Counted from the stretch's first letter, positions 25,976-35,052 are shown. The stretch is DNA of 64,000 bases from UBA1479 sp040221095 (GCA_040221095.1 JAVJVP010000013.1:186001-250000), one strand, 5' to 3'. The notes: generated from the sequence alone by a model not told the origin. Translations and numbers: made by a program.

Positions 25976-27353
25976 ATTGCTCTCGATATTTGTTGACGAT
26001 GGTGAGGGCGATGATGTTCAGCACCAGGGTGACGCAGAACAGGATCAGGCCGAGGGCGAAGGCGGCGAGGGTCTTGGCGCTGTCGAATTCCTGGTCGCCG
26101 ACCAGCAGGGTGACGATCTGCACCGTGACCGTGGTCACCGCTTCGAAGGGGTTGGCCGTCAGGTTGGCGGCCAGGCCGGCGGCCATGACGACGATCATGG
26201 TTTCACCGATGGCGCGCGAGACGCCGAGCAAAATCGAGCCGACGATGCCCGGCAATGCCGCCGGCAGGATCACCTGCTTGATGGTTTCCGACTTGGTGGC
26301 GCCCAGGCCGTAGGAGCCTTCGCGCAGCGACTGCGGCACCGCCGACATCACGTCGTCGGACAGGGACGACACGAAGGGGATGATCATGATCCCCATCACG
26401 ATGCCGGCCGCCAGCGCACTTTCCGACGAAATCGTCAGCCCGAAATCGAGCCCCCATTCGCGGAAGAACGGGGCCACCGTCAGGGCGGCGAAGAAGCCGT
26501 AGACCACGGTCGGGATGCCGGCCAGGATTTCCAGCAGCGGCTTGACCGTGCCGCGCACCTTGGTCGGCGCGTATTCGGACATGTAGATGGCGGCCATCAA
26601 CCCGACCGGGGCGGCGACGCACATGGCGATGAGGGAAATCAGCATGGTGCCGGCCAGCAGCGGAACCGCACCGAACAGACCGGTCGCCCCGACCTGATCC
26701 TTGCGCAGCGCCGTCTGCGGGCTCCACTCCAGGCCGAACACGAAGTCCAGCGGATGGACTTTCTGGAAGAAGCGGAGCGATTCGAACAGCAGCGACAGGA
26801 TGATGCCGAGCGTGGTCAGCACGGCGATGGTCGAGCAGATGATCATGATCACCATGACCGCGCGCTCGACGCTGTTGCGCGCCCGCAGGTCGGGCGAGAT
26901 GCGGCCCCGGGCGACCAGGATGCCGCCGCAGGTCACGGCGACCAGAACCGCCGTCAGCAGCAGCTTCGACGTGGTCAGGAGTTGGGCGTAGAAGGCGGCG
27001 GCTTCTTTCAGGTCGAGGTCGATGACCTCGCGGCTGACGATGTCGCCGTTGGCCAGGTTCTTGACGTCGTTCAGCAGCAGGGACAGTTCGGCCTTGGGCA
27101 GGGTGCGCATGCTGTCCGGCAGGTTGGCGATCAGCATGCCGTCCATGATGGTGTTTTCCAGGGCCATCCAGCCGACCAGCAGCAGGAACCCGGGGGCCGC
27201 GCACCACAGGCCGATGTAGTAGCCGTAGTAGTCGGGCAGCGAATGCAGGTTGCGGATCTGACCACCGGCCGTGGACAGGGCGCGGGACCGGCCGAGGTAG
27301 TATCCGAAGATGGTCAGAAGGGCGAGGACGCCAAACAAAATGGGGAAGCTCAT
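25968..27353 (-). CDS. pstC: Phosphate ABC transporter permease PstC, long form
   Basis: 461 aa from ATG 27353 (MSFPILFGVLALLTIFGYYL); a GTG at 27380 is possible but would add only nine residues. It is longer than the ~320 aa E. coli protein because of an N-terminal two-segment region and a periplasmic part (about 60-130). The permease core has VKPLLEILAGIPTVVYGFFA and the EAA loop REGSYGLGATKSETIKQVIL, followed by SRAIGETMIVVMAAG. Overlaps pstA by eight bases. Separated from pstS by a strong hairpin. Confidence 0.94.
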   Translation of the reverse strand: MSFPILFGVLALLTIFGYYLGRSRALSTAGGQIRNLHSLPDYYGYYIGLWCAAPGFLLLVGWMALENTIMDGMLIANLPDSMRTLPKAELSLLLNDVKNLANGDIVSREVIDLDLKEAAAFYAQLLTTSKLLLTAVLVAVTCGGILVARGRISPDLRARNSVERAVMVIMIICSTIAVLTTLGIILSLLFESLRFFQKVHPLDFVFGLEWSPQTALRKDQVGATGLFGAVPLLAGTMLISLIAMCVAAPVGLMAAIYMSEYAPTKVRGTVKPLLEILAGIPTVVYGFFAALTVAPFFREWGLDFGLTISSESALAAGIVMGIMIIPFVSSLSDDVMSAVPQSLREGSYGLGATKSETIKQVILPAALPGIVGSILLGVSRAIGETMIVVMAAGLAANLTANPFEAVTTVTVQIVTLLVGDQEFDSAKTLAAFALGLILFCVTLVLNIIALTIVNKYREQYD

Positions 27354-27451
27354 GACGCTTCTGGTCCTTGGTTGCGGCACCCGAAATACGGGCAGGAGAA
27401 CATTATGAAGAAACGAATGACGGATCGGCGGGAGTGCCCGGAGCCGGGCAG

Positions 27452-27479
27452 CCCCCGGAAGGCCGAAGCCTTCCGGGGG
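27452..27479. promoter_or_regulatory. Stable hairpin between pstS and pstC
   Basis: A perfect 12-bp GC-rich stem (27452-27463 with 27468-27479); on the minus strand the loop is TTCG closed by C-G, an exceptionally stable tetraloop. It lies 15 bases after the pstS stop codon with no U-run. Most likely it protects the pstS message or attenuates read-through, so the binding protein is made in excess of the permeases. Confidence 0.75.
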
Positions 27480-27493
27480 TAAGCCGGATATGC

Positions 27494-28534
27494 TTAGAGG
27501 TCGATGTTGTTGCGCAGCGCAGCGCCGTCTTCACGGAACTTCTTGCGTTCCTTTTCGCCCATCGAAATCAGGCCCTTGTCGCCAAGGTAGCCGTCGGGGC
27601 CGACGGCCTTCTCGGAAGTGAACTCGGCGACATATTCCTTCATGCCGGGGATCGAGCCGACGTGCGCCTTCTTGACGTAGAAGTACAGCGGGCGCGACAC
27701 CGGATAGGAGCCGTCGGAGATGGCGTCGAAGGTCGGCGCCTTGCCATCGACCAGGGAGCCCTGGATCTTGTCGGCGTTCTGGTCGAGGAAGCTGTAGCCG
27801 AACACGCCGAAGGCGTTCGGGTTGGCTTCAAGCTTACGCACGATCAGCACGTCGTTTTCGCCGGCTTCCACATAGGCGCCGTCTTCGCGGACCGAGTGGC
27901 AAACGGCCTTGTACTTCTTCTTGTCGGACTTCTTCAGGGCGGCGATGTCCTTGAATTTCTTGCAGCCGCCTTCCAGGCCCAGTTCGGCGAAGGCATCGCG
28001 GGTGCCCGACGTCGGGGGCGGGCCGAGAACCTCGATCTTGATATCCGGCAGGGACGCATCAACGTCCTTCCAGGTCTTGTTCGGGTTCGGGATCAACTTG
28101 CCGCCTTCGGCCGGGATGTCCTTGGCCAGGGCCAGGAACAGCTGCTGACGGGTGATCGACATCTGCTTGGAAGCCTTGGAGTTGGCGATGACGATGCCGT
28201 CATAGCCGACCTTGATTTCGACGACGTCGGTGACGCCGTTCTTGGCGCAACGCTCGACTTCGGATTTCTTGATCCGACGCGACGCGTTGGTCATGTCCGG
28301 GTGCTGGGCGCCGATGCCGGCACAGAACAGCTTCAGGCCGCCGCCGGAACCGGTGCTTTCGACGACCGGGGTTTTGAACTTGGTGGTTTTGCCGAACTGT
28401 TCGGCGACGGCGGTCGAGAACGGGAACACCGTCGACGAGCCGACGATCCGGATCTGATCGCGCGCTTCGGCGGCGTTGGCCATCGCGACGGCCATGCCGG
28501 CAACGGCGACGACTGCAAGTGACTTGCGAAACAT
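27494..28534 (-). CDS. pstS: Periplasmic phosphate-binding protein PstS
   Basis: 346 aa. A signal peptide (MFRKSLAVVAVAGMAVAMAN, cleaved after AEA) precedes RDQIRIVGSSTVFPFSTAVA, the phosphate-binding opening of the family. Further family features are VVESTGSGGGLKLFCAGIGA, the Ser/Arg region DMTNASRRIKKSE, and GPPPTSGTRDAFAEL contacting phosphate. It delivers phosphate to PstC-PstA. First gene behind the Pho box at 28644-28672. Confidence 0.95.
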   Translation of the reverse strand: MFRKSLAVVAVAGMAVAMANAAEARDQIRIVGSSTVFPFSTAVAEQFGKTTKFKTPVVESTGSGGGLKLFCAGIGAQHPDMTNASRRIKKSEVERCAKNGVTDVVEIKVGYDGIVIANSKASKQMSITRQQLFLALAKDIPAEGGKLIPNPNKTWKDVDASLPDIKIEVLGPPPTSGTRDAFAELGLEGGCKKFKDIAALKKSDKKKYKAVCHSVREDGAYVEAGENDVLIVRKLEANPNAFGVFGYSFLDQNADKIQGSLVDGKAPTFDAISDGSYPVSRPLYFYVKKAHVGSIPGMKEYVAEFTSEKAVGPDGYLGDKGLISMGEKERKKFREDGAALRNNIDL

Positions 28535-28643
28535 GGGTAGCTCCTACGTGTCTTGAAGGGATACTGGGTTGTTCGTTACTTCGGAAAGCGCACGCCCCCG
28601 AATTTCATCGCCGCCCAAACTAAGACCGCCACACGTCGTATTT

Positions 28644-28672
28644 ATGACATGGATGTTGCAGTTTTATGACAT
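28644..28672 (-). promoter_or_regulatory. Pho box of the pst operon
   Basis: Read on the minus strand: ATGTCAT - AAAA - CTGCAAC - ATCC - ATGTCAT, that is, three 7-mers at exact 11-base steps (28666-28672, 28655-28661, 28644-28650). This matches the PhoB consensus of CTGTCAT repeats spaced by four A/T-rich bases. It lies 110 bases upstream of pstS. Confidence 0.88.
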
Positions 28673-28777
28673 CCGCCGATAAAAAACGGCGGAAATTCAA
28701 CGATTTTCACGATGCTGGAAAATGACAACCGATGCGGATGTCATACTAGATACGTCTAGGGCGGCGGCTCCGGGCGA

Positions 28778-30256
28778 TCAGGAAAAGGCCCAGGCGAACA
28801 TCTGGAACAGAGCCGCGCCCATCAGCGCCGCCGACGGCACGGTGATGATCCAGGCCGCCACGATGGTCATGAAGTGCTGGCGCCGCACCAGCTTGCGGCG
28901 GCGGGTCCGCTCCGTGTCGCTGCCGTTGGCGGCCACCGGTTCCGGGGCCTTGTCGACACGCCCGTGATTGATATGGCTCTTGCGGCCAGTCACCCATTCG
29001 CGGAAGAAGCCGACGCCGAACACGGCGCCGACGGCGATATGGGTCGACGACACGGGCAGGCCCAGGGCCGAGGCGATGATCACCGTGATCGCGGCGGCCA
29101 GGGCCACGCAATAGGCGCGCATGGGGTTCATCTTGGTGATTTCGGCGCCCACGGTGCGGATCAGCTTGGGCCCGAACAGCAGCAGCCCCATGGTGATGCC
29201 GGCGGCCCCCACGAACAGTACCCAGGTTGGAATGCCGACCTTGCCGTGGGTGTTGCCGGTGGTCGCCGTGTCGACGACGGCGGCAAGCGGGCCCACCGCG
29301 TTGGCCACGTCGTTGGCGCCATGGGCGAAGGACAACAGGGCGGCCGCGAAGATCAGCGGTAGGGTAAACAAGGTGCGCACGGACTTGTTGCGGTTTTCCA
29401 TGCCCGCCGCCTTGCGGTGGACCAGAGGGCGGACCACGGCGTAGGTCAGGACACCGATGGCCAACCCGACGAGGGCCACGATTTCGGGACCCGGACGCCA
29501 CAGGTTCTTCAAGCCCTTCATCAACAGATAAGCGGAAAACACGCCGGCCATGAGGGCAACCAGCACGGGCACCCAGCGCTTGGCGCCGGCGATCTTGTCC
29601 TTCTGGTAGATCACGTTGAACTTGATGAAGGCCAGGAACGCGGCGGCGATGATCCCGCCCAACAGCGGCGAGATCACCCAGCTTGCGGCGATCGCCCCCA
29701 TCACGCTCCAATCGACGACCCCGAACCCGGCGGCGGAAATCCCGGCCCCCATGACGCCGCCGACGACGGCATGGGTGGTCGATACGGGCGCGCTCAGCCA
29801 GGTCGCCAGATTGACCCACAGCGCCGCCGCGAGCAGCGCCGACATCATGGCCCAGATGAAGATGTCGGGATCGTTGATCTGGTTCGGGTCGACGATGCCC
29901 TTGGAAATGGTTTTGACGACGTCGCCGCCGGCCAGGACGGCGCCGAGCGATTCGAACACCGCGGCGATGATCAGCGCCCCGAACATGGGCAGGGCGCGCG
30001 AGCCGACGGCCGGGCCGACGTTGTTGGCGACGTCGTTGGCGCCGATGTTGAGCGCCATATAGCCGCCGATTACCCCGGCGGCGACGATGAACAACTGGTG
30101 GTCCATGCCGACCGTGGCGATCATGGCGACGTTCGACGTGATCGCGAGAAACAGCAGCGCCCAGCCGATGCGTGAAAACCGGCGCGACAGGGCCTGGGTC
30201 GCGTGCTCGACGGCGGCCAGCTTGCCAAGGTCTTTGCTTAGGGTCTCTTTATACAT
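28778..30256 (-). CDS. pit: Pit-family inorganic phosphate transporter
   Basis: 492 aa from ATG 30256 (MYKETLSKDLGKLAAVEHAT); the frame is open to 30388 but that stretch looks non-coding and contains the Pho box edge. Two Pit-family repeats are seen: GYMALNIGANDVANNVGPAV near the N-terminus and AALLSFAHGANDVANAVGPL in the second half, plus APVSTTHAVVGGVMGAGI and LPVSSTHIAVGAVFGVG. About ten to twelve membrane segments. Pit transporters move metal-phosphate by proton symport. Located between phoR and pstS with its own Pho box. Confidence 0.9.
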   Translation of the reverse strand: MYKETLSKDLGKLAAVEHATQALSRRFSRIGWALLFLAITSNVAMIATVGMDHQLFIVAAGVIGGYMALNIGANDVANNVGPAVGSRALPMFGALIIAAVFESLGAVLAGGDVVKTISKGIVDPNQINDPDIFIWAMMSALLAAALWVNLATWLSAPVSTTHAVVGGVMGAGISAAGFGVVDWSVMGAIAASWVISPLLGGIIAAAFLAFIKFNVIYQKDKIAGAKRWVPVLVALMAGVFSAYLLMKGLKNLWRPGPEIVALVGLAIGVLTYAVVRPLVHRKAAGMENRNKSVRTLFTLPLIFAAALLSFAHGANDVANAVGPLAAVVDTATTGNTHGKVGIPTWVLFVGAAGITMGLLLFGPKLIRTVGAEITKMNPMRAYCVALAAAITVIIASALGLPVSSTHIAVGAVFGVGFFREWVTGRKSHINHGRVDKAPEPVAANGSDTERTRRRKLVRRQHFMTIVAAWIITVPSAALMGAALFQMFAWAFS

Positions 30257-30384
30257 AGGGAAACCGTCACTTTTGGCGATTGGGCCGGGCGGCGAATGAG
30301 CCGGCCGGCGGGATGGGGCGGGCGCGGGAACGCGATGGTCACGCGCCAGGGCCGCCAGGGACATAGGCCGGAACCGCAGGCGGG

Positions 30385-30413
30385 GCAATCAGAATGTTAC
30401 GGATTTATGACAC
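30385..30413 (-). promoter_or_regulatory. Pho box in front of pit, overlapping the phoR stop
   Basis: Read on the minus strand: GTGTCAT - AAAT - CCGTAAC - ATTC - TGATTGC, three 7-mers at 11-base steps (30407-30413, 30396-30402, 30385-30391). The first unit is a good PhoB repeat, the others weaker. It overlaps the last codons and stop of phoR (30405) and lies about 130 bases upstream of pit, so PhoB would drive pit from within the end of phoR. Confidence 0.7.
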
Positions 30414-31511
30414 ATCCGAGGACGGCATGGCTACCGCCTCGCCGCCCGGCAGCATTCCCTGGCGTGGCGGTTCCGCCGGCAGATAGACCGTGAAGGTCGA
30501 TCCCTTGCCCAGGGTGCTTTCCACGGCGAGATGGCCGCGGTGGCGGTTGACGATATGTTTGACGATGGCAAGTCCCAGGCCCGTGCCGCCGACGCTTTTG
30601 GAGCGCGCCTTGTCGACCCGGTAGAAGCGTTCCGTCAGGCGCGGGATCGCTTCTTCGGGGATGCCTTCGCCGTGGTCGGTGACCTTGATGGCGACGCCGG
30701 AGCGTCCCGACCCGGGAATGCGCTGGGCCGCCTCGACCCGGACGTCGATGGCTTCGCCCTTGGCGCCGTAGCGGATGGCGTTCTCGATCAGATTGCGGAA
30801 CACCTGGAACAACTGGTCACCCTCGCCATGGACCGTCGGCAGGTTGCTGCCGTAATTGACGCGGATCGGCACGTTGGCGACCTTGGCCTGGACGCTCAGC
30901 GCCTCGGTCACGTTCAACAGCACGCCGGCGATGTCGACCGGGGCCGTGGGCCGCACATGTTCGTTGATTTCGACCCTGGACAGGGACAGCAAGTCGTCGA
31001 TCAACAGGGCCATGCGCTTGGCCTCGCGCAGCATGATGCCAAGAAACCGGATGCGGGTGTCCTCGTCGCCGCCGGCGGGGCCTTCCAGGGTTTCAATGAA
31101 GCCGAGCAGGGCGGCCAGGGGCGAGCGCAGTTCGTGCGACGCATTGGCGACGAAATCGGCGCGCATCTGTTCGGCGCGTCGCGCGGTCGTCAGGTCGCGC
31201 AGGACCAGCACCGCGCCGACCCCCTTGATGTCCGGGGCCGGCGGCACCCCGGCGACGTACATTTCGAAATTGCGGGTGGTGTTGCCCGGCAGGATGACCT
31301 CGACCGTGCGGGTCTCGCTCCGACCGAGCACCTGATCCACGGCGTCCAGCACCCGGGGATGGCGCAACGACATCGCCAAGTCCTGGCCGACGCGGGTGAT
31401 GTCCAAAAGTTCGCGCGCGGCGCCGTTGGCGTAGATCACCGAACGCCGCCCGTCCAACAGGACCGTCGGATCGGGGAAATGGTCAAGAATACGGTCGGTC
31501 AAAGGGACCAT
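30405..31511 (-). CDS. phoR: Phosphate regulon sensor histidine kinase PhoR
   Basis: 368 aa from ATG 31511; an upstream ATG at 31556 is possible. A PAS domain comes first (ILDHFPDPTVLLDGRRSVIY, then ANGAARELLDI). The phospho-acceptor site is FVANASHELRSPLAALLGFI. The ATPase part has FRNLIENAIRYGAK (N box), VTDHGEGIP (G1), TERFYRVDKARS (F box) and GGTGLGLAIVKHIVNRH (G2). There is no clear transmembrane segment at the N-terminus, so it is probably anchored by interaction with PstSCAB-PhoU or by a short hydrophobic part missed here. Partner of PhoB. Confidence 0.9.
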   Translation of the reverse strand: MVPLTDRILDHFPDPTVLLDGRRSVIYANGAARELLDITRVGQDLAMSLRHPRVLDAVDQVLGRSETRTVEVILPGNTTRNFEMYVAGVPPAPDIKGVGAVLVLRDLTTARRAEQMRADFVANASHELRSPLAALLGFIETLEGPAGGDEDTRIRFLGIMLREAKRMALLIDDLLSLSRVEINEHVRPTAPVDIAGVLLNVTEALSVQAKVANVPIRVNYGSNLPTVHGEGDQLFQVFRNLIENAIRYGAKGEAIDVRVEAAQRIPGSGRSGVAIKVTDHGEGIPEEAIPRLTERFYRVDKARSKSVGGTGLGLAIVKHIVNRHRGHLAVESTLGKGSTFTVYLPAEPPRQGMLPGGEAVAMPSSDVS

Positions 31512-31678
31512 CTGCCTGGTGCCCTGCCTGTTTCCAGTGCCTGCATCCCGCCCCATGCGGACGGTGTCCGCTTCGGGGCCGCGGGCCCTACCTGGGCCTG
31601 ATGGCCTTCCCGGGGGGGATTTGTCAAGAAACGGTTTTACGACAGCCGGTCACGGGTTCCGGAGCAATTTACGGGCGG

Positions 31679-32749
31679 TCAGGGATGGGCCTGACGCGTG
31701 CCGCGCCCGCCCGGGGATGTCGTGAGCCCCATTTCGACCCGGTTGCGGCCGTTATGCTTGGCCAGGTACAGCGCCTCGTCGGCGCGTTCGATCAGGCTTT
31801 CCACGCTTTCGCCCGGCTGGAATTCCGCCGCCCCCACGGACACCGTGATGGTGCCCAGGCTCTTGCCCGTGGCGCGGTTGATGACGGCTTTCTTCGACAC
31901 CTGGGTGCAGACGTGCTCGCCCACCTTGGCGCCGTTCTTCAGCGTTGTGTTGGGCAGCACGATGGAAAATTCCTCGCCGCCGTACCGCGCGGTCAGGTCC
32001 TCGCCGCGCACGCAGCTTTTCAGGATGCGGGCGACGAACCGCAGCACCTGGTCGCCGACCTGATGGCCGTGGGTGTCGTTGAAATTCTTGAAGTGGTCGA
32101 TGTCGATCATCAGCAAGGTCAGGGGCTGGCCCCGGTCCATGGCCTCGGCGGCGCCGATGCGGATTTCCTCGTCGAACAGCTTGCGGTTGGCGACGCCGGT
32201 CAGGGCGTCGGTCATCGCCTCGTGGCGCAGGGATTCGACGTCCTCCTTCAGGCTGCGGATTTCGCCCGCGGATTCCTTCAGCCGCGTTTCCAGCGCCAGG
32301 TTGCGCTCCTCCATGGTGCGGGTCGCGGCGATCACATGTTCGAGGACGGCCCGGATGTCCTTGCGGCCGTCGTCCCGCGCCAACTCGCCCGACACCACGG
32401 ACAGGGTGTCGCCGTAGGCTTGGGCGTCGGTGCCGGCCTCTTCCAGATAGGTCATCAGTTTCTTGAGTTCGGTTTCGACGCGCAGCGTGGCGTCGTTCAG
32501 GAAATCCTCGTCCAGGGTCACGCCCAGGAAACGGTCGTAGATTTCCGCGTTGCGCTCCTCCGTGAACGGCAGGCCGGCTTCCAGGATCACGTCCAGGGTG
32601 CGCGCCAGTTCCGGATAAGCGCCCGAGAAATACCGGTACCAAACAGCGAAGTTGTTCGGTTTCGGCGGAATCCCCTTTTTCTCCATCATTTGGAGTGCCG
32701 ACTTGGCGTAGGCGCTGGGGGAACTCCGAAGTTCAGTTTCGTCGGACAA
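31679..32749 (-). CDS. Diguanylate cyclase (GGDEF protein)
   Basis: 356 aa from a likely TTG at 32749, which follows AAGGAAGGCAGG; the longer frame (TTG 32770) has no SD. There is no membrane segment. Residues ~1-150 form an N-terminal region of unknown sensing role (PNNFAVWYRYFSGAYPEL), then a coiled coil. The GGDEF domain (about 195-345) has DALTGVANRKLFDEEI, DIDHFKNFNDTHGHQVGD and the active site RYGGEEFSIV. An RxxD inhibitory site (RGED) lies five residues before GGEEF, so product inhibition by c-di-GMP is expected. Active enzyme by motif. Stands between phoR and the thioesterase gene. Confidence 0.9.
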   Translation of the reverse strand: MSDETELRSSPSAYAKSALQMMEKKGIPPKPNNFAVWYRYFSGAYPELARTLDVILEAGLPFTEERNAEIYDRFLGVTLDEDFLNDATLRVETELKKLMTYLEEAGTDAQAYGDTLSVVSGELARDDGRKDIRAVLEHVIAATRTMEERNLALETRLKESAGEIRSLKEDVESLRHEAMTDALTGVANRKLFDEEIRIGAAEAMDRGQPLTLLMIDIDHFKNFNDTHGHQVGDQVLRFVARILKSCVRGEDLTARYGGEEFSIVLPNTTLKNGAKVGEHVCTQVSKKAVINRATGKSLGTITVSVGAAEFQPGESVESLIERADEALYLAKHNGRNRVEMGLTTSPGGRGTRQAHP

Positions 32750-32875
32750 CGGGCCTGCCTTCCTTCTCAAGGTTTTGGGGTCGCCGTTCTCACCTTCACA
32801 AGAACTGTTAGATGCCGGTCATTGGTCGCCGACAGATTAATAAGCATGATTTCTAACATAACCCGCTCGCGGGGT

Positions 32876-33382
32876 TCATACCTTTTTCTTCATGACGATG
32901 CGGCGTCCCGCCTGGGACGGTTCGGGCAGAGTGCCATGGGCCGCCTTCAGACGCTCCAGATGGGCCAGGACGGGCGGTGGAAACGGCGCCGTGCGGCGGC
33001 TCGCCAGGTCGACATGCAGGATCATCAACTCGTTGGTCGCCGCCAAGCGGTCGTCATCCCCGGCAAACATCTCATGAAACAGGTGCAGGCGCTTGCCGTC
33101 GACGCCCAGAACGCGGGTGCGCACCCGCATTTCCTCGCCCAAAGTGACCTCGTTGTCATAGGTCAGATGTGCCTCGACCACGAAGATCGACCCGCCCGTC
33201 TTCGCGCGGTAGGCGGCGTCCAGCCCGACGGTGTCCTGCAGGGCGTCCGTCGCGTGATCGAACACCAACACGTAATAGGCCAGATTCATGTGGCCGTTGT
33301 AGTCGATCCAGTCCGGCTGGACCGTTTCCCGGTGCAGGATGGGGATCGCTTCCGGCGCGTCGCCGGTCGGGGCACGGGTCAT
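32876..33382 (-). CDS. Hotdog-fold acyl-CoA thioesterase
   Basis: 168 aa. HRETVQPDWIDYNGHMNLAY, followed by YVLVFDHATDALQD, is the 4-hydroxybenzoyl-CoA thioesterase-like hotdog motif in which Asp and the Asn-Gly-His turn form the active site. Later VEAHLTYDNEVTLGEEMRV and MILHVDLASRRTAPFPP fit the same family (betainyl-CoA thioesterases of carnitine metabolism are close). It hydrolyses a CoA thioester in the cytoplasm; no pathway genes lie nearby to fix the substrate. Divergent from the glycan operon. Confidence 0.82.
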   Translation of the reverse strand: MTRAPTGDAPEAIPILHRETVQPDWIDYNGHMNLAYYVLVFDHATDALQDTVGLDAAYRAKTGGSIFVVEAHLTYDNEVTLGEEMRVRTRVLGVDGKRLHLFHEMFAGDDDRLAATNELMILHVDLASRRTAPFPPPVLAHLERLKAAHGTLPEPSQAGRRIVMKKKV

Positions 33383-33571
33383 CGGCGCCTCCTTGGAGTG
33401 AAGTTATGAATATGGGCGCTTTCACGCCCCTGACGGTCAGCCTTGAGGGGATCAGGCGGGGAATGCAAGATATTTGACCTTTGACGGCACGGGTGCAATA
33501 AGCGGTCGCGCGTGCCGCGACGCCCCTTGGGCGGGCGGTACCGCGACGTTGGAAAAGCGCGAAGTTCCTTC

Positions 33572-34354
33572 ATGACCGGCATATCTTCAGACACCGCTGC
33601 ACCGGCCCTGGCCGTGGTCGTGCCCGTGCACAACGAGACCGACAACCTGGCGCCGTTGATCGATGAGATCCGGGCGGCCCTGGGCGGCGGTCCGGCGTAC
33701 GAGATCGTCTACGTGGACGACGGCAGCACCGACGCGACCCTGGGCATGCTCAAGGATCTTGCCGGCAAGGTGCCGGAGTTGCGCGTGCTGCGCCACGTCG
33801 CCTGCTGCGGCCAGAGTGCGGCGATCTGGACCGGCGTGCGGGCGGCCCGGGCCCCCCTGATCGCGACCCTCGACGGCGATGGCCAGAATGATCCCGCCGA
33901 TATCCCGGCTCTGGTTTCCAAGTACAATGAAGAAGGCGGCGGCGAGAGGCTGATGATCGCCGGCCTGCGTGCCAAGCGGCGGGACACCTATATCCGCCGC
34001 CTGTCGTCGCGTGTCGCCAACGGCATCCGCGCGGGCCTGTTGCAGGACGACACGCCGGATACGGGCTGCGGCCTCAAGGTCTTCCCGCGCCAGGCGTTTC
34101 TCGACTTTCCCCGGTTCGACCACATGCACCGCTTCATGCCGGCCCTGATGATCCGCCTGGGCGGGCGTGTCCTGTCCGTGCCGGTCAATCACCGGTCGCG
34201 CGAACGGGGAATCTCCAAATACGGGGTGTGGAACCGGCTGTGGGTCGGCATCGTCGATCTGTTCGGCGTCATGTGGCTGCAGCGCCGGGGCTCCAAACCC
34301 CAGGTCGTCGAGGAAACCGCCGGCCAGGGTGGAGCGGGCGGCGCGGCCCGATGA
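33572..34354 (+). CDS. Family 2 glycosyltransferase (polyprenyl-phosphate type)
   Basis: 260 aa from ATG 33572; a GTG at 33512 would add 20 residues of low quality. GT-A signatures: ALAVVVPVHNETDNLAPLID, YEIVYVDDGSTDATL, RHVACCGQSAAIWTGVRAA and LIATLDGDGQNDPADIP with the metal-binding acidic motif. The C-terminal SRERGISKYGVWNRLWVGIV resembles dolichol/undecaprenyl-phosphate mannosyltransferases. It probably charges a lipid carrier with a sugar at the inner face of the membrane. The next gene overlaps by four bases, so the two are coupled. A candidate promoter TTGACC (33474-33479) - 17 - AATAAG lies upstream. Confidence 0.85.
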   Translation: MTGISSDTAAPALAVVVPVHNETDNLAPLIDEIRAALGGGPAYEIVYVDDGSTDATLGMLKDLAGKVPELRVLRHVACCGQSAAIWTGVRAARAPLIATLDGDGQNDPADIPALVSKYNEEGGGERLMIAGLRAKRRDTYIRRLSSRVANGIRAGLLQDDTPDTGCGLKVFPRQAFLDFPRFDHMHRFMPALMIRLGGRVLSVPVNHRSRERGISKYGVWNRLWVGIVDLFGVMWLQRRGSKPQVVEETAGQGGAGGAAR

Positions 34355-35052
34355 GCATGAAGCTCGCCCTGCGCGGCGGCACCCTGCTGTTGTCGCTGAT
34401 CGCGGTCGTGATTTTGATCCGGATGAGCGGCCTGGACGCCCATCTCGATGAAACCTGGATCGACACCTACGTGCGCGGCAAGGGCATGGCCGGCATCCTG
34501 GTGTTCGTCGCCGCCGGCGGCCTGTGCACGGCGGTCGGCCTGCCGCGCCAATTGATCGCCTTTTTGGGCGGCTATGCGTTCGGCATCGTCGAGGGCACGG
34601 CGCTGGCGGTGCTGGCGACCCTGACCGGCTGCATCATCAGTTTTTATTACGCGCGCTTCCTGGGCCGTGATCTGATCGCCGGACGGTTCCCGGGCAAGGT
34701 TAAGCGCATTGACGGCTTCCTCGCGGAAAACCCGTTTTCCATGACGCTCCTGATCCGCTTTCTGCCGATCGGCTCGAACCTGCTGACCAATCTGGCGGCG
34801 GGGGTGACCAGCGTACCGGGCCTGCCCTATTTTGCCGGATCGGCCATCGGCTACGTGCCGCAGACGCTGATCTTCGCGCTCATCGGCGCGGGCATCAAGG
34901 TCGCGCCGACGACCAACATCGCGCTTGCCGCCGGCCTGTTCGCCCTGTCGGGCGTGCTTGGTGTCTATCTTTACCGTCGTCATCGCCACGGCAAGGTTCT
35001 GGACGAGGACCTGGAAGAGAACCTCGGCGCCGGGACGCCGACGGCGGAATAA
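34351..35052 (+). CDS. VTT/TVP38-TMEM64 family membrane protein (DedA-like)
   Basis: 233 aa with an N-terminal membrane segment and about five more. The region GLPRQLIAFLGGYAFGIVEG, with the later FLGRDLIAGRFPGKVKRIDG and LIRFLPIGSNLLTNLAAGVT, is the SNARE-associated/VTT pattern with the re-entrant Gly-rich hairpin and the conserved Arg in LIRFLP. Relatives move or flip lipids or lipid carriers. The four-base overlap with the GT2 gene and the position in a glycan operon make a lipid-carrier role plausible, but this is inferred. Confidence 0.85.
   Translation: MSMKLALRGGTLLLSLIAVVILIRMSGLDAHLDETWIDTYVRGKGMAGILVFVAAGGLCTAVGLPRQLIAFLGGYAFGIVEGTALAVLATLTGCIISFYYARFLGRDLIAGRFPGKVKRIDGFLAENPFSMTLLIRFLPIGSNLLTNLAAGVTSVPGLPYFAGSAIGYVPQTLIFALIGAGIKVAPTTNIALAAGLFALSGVLGVYLYRRHRHGKVLDEDLEENLGAGTPTAE

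Noticed and set aside
33405..33476. 23-codon plus-strand ORF with GGAG upstream, before the glycosyltransferase operon
   Set aside because: Too short to support without conservation data, and it lies opposite the thioesterase promoter. It could be a leader peptide but nothing else points to it.
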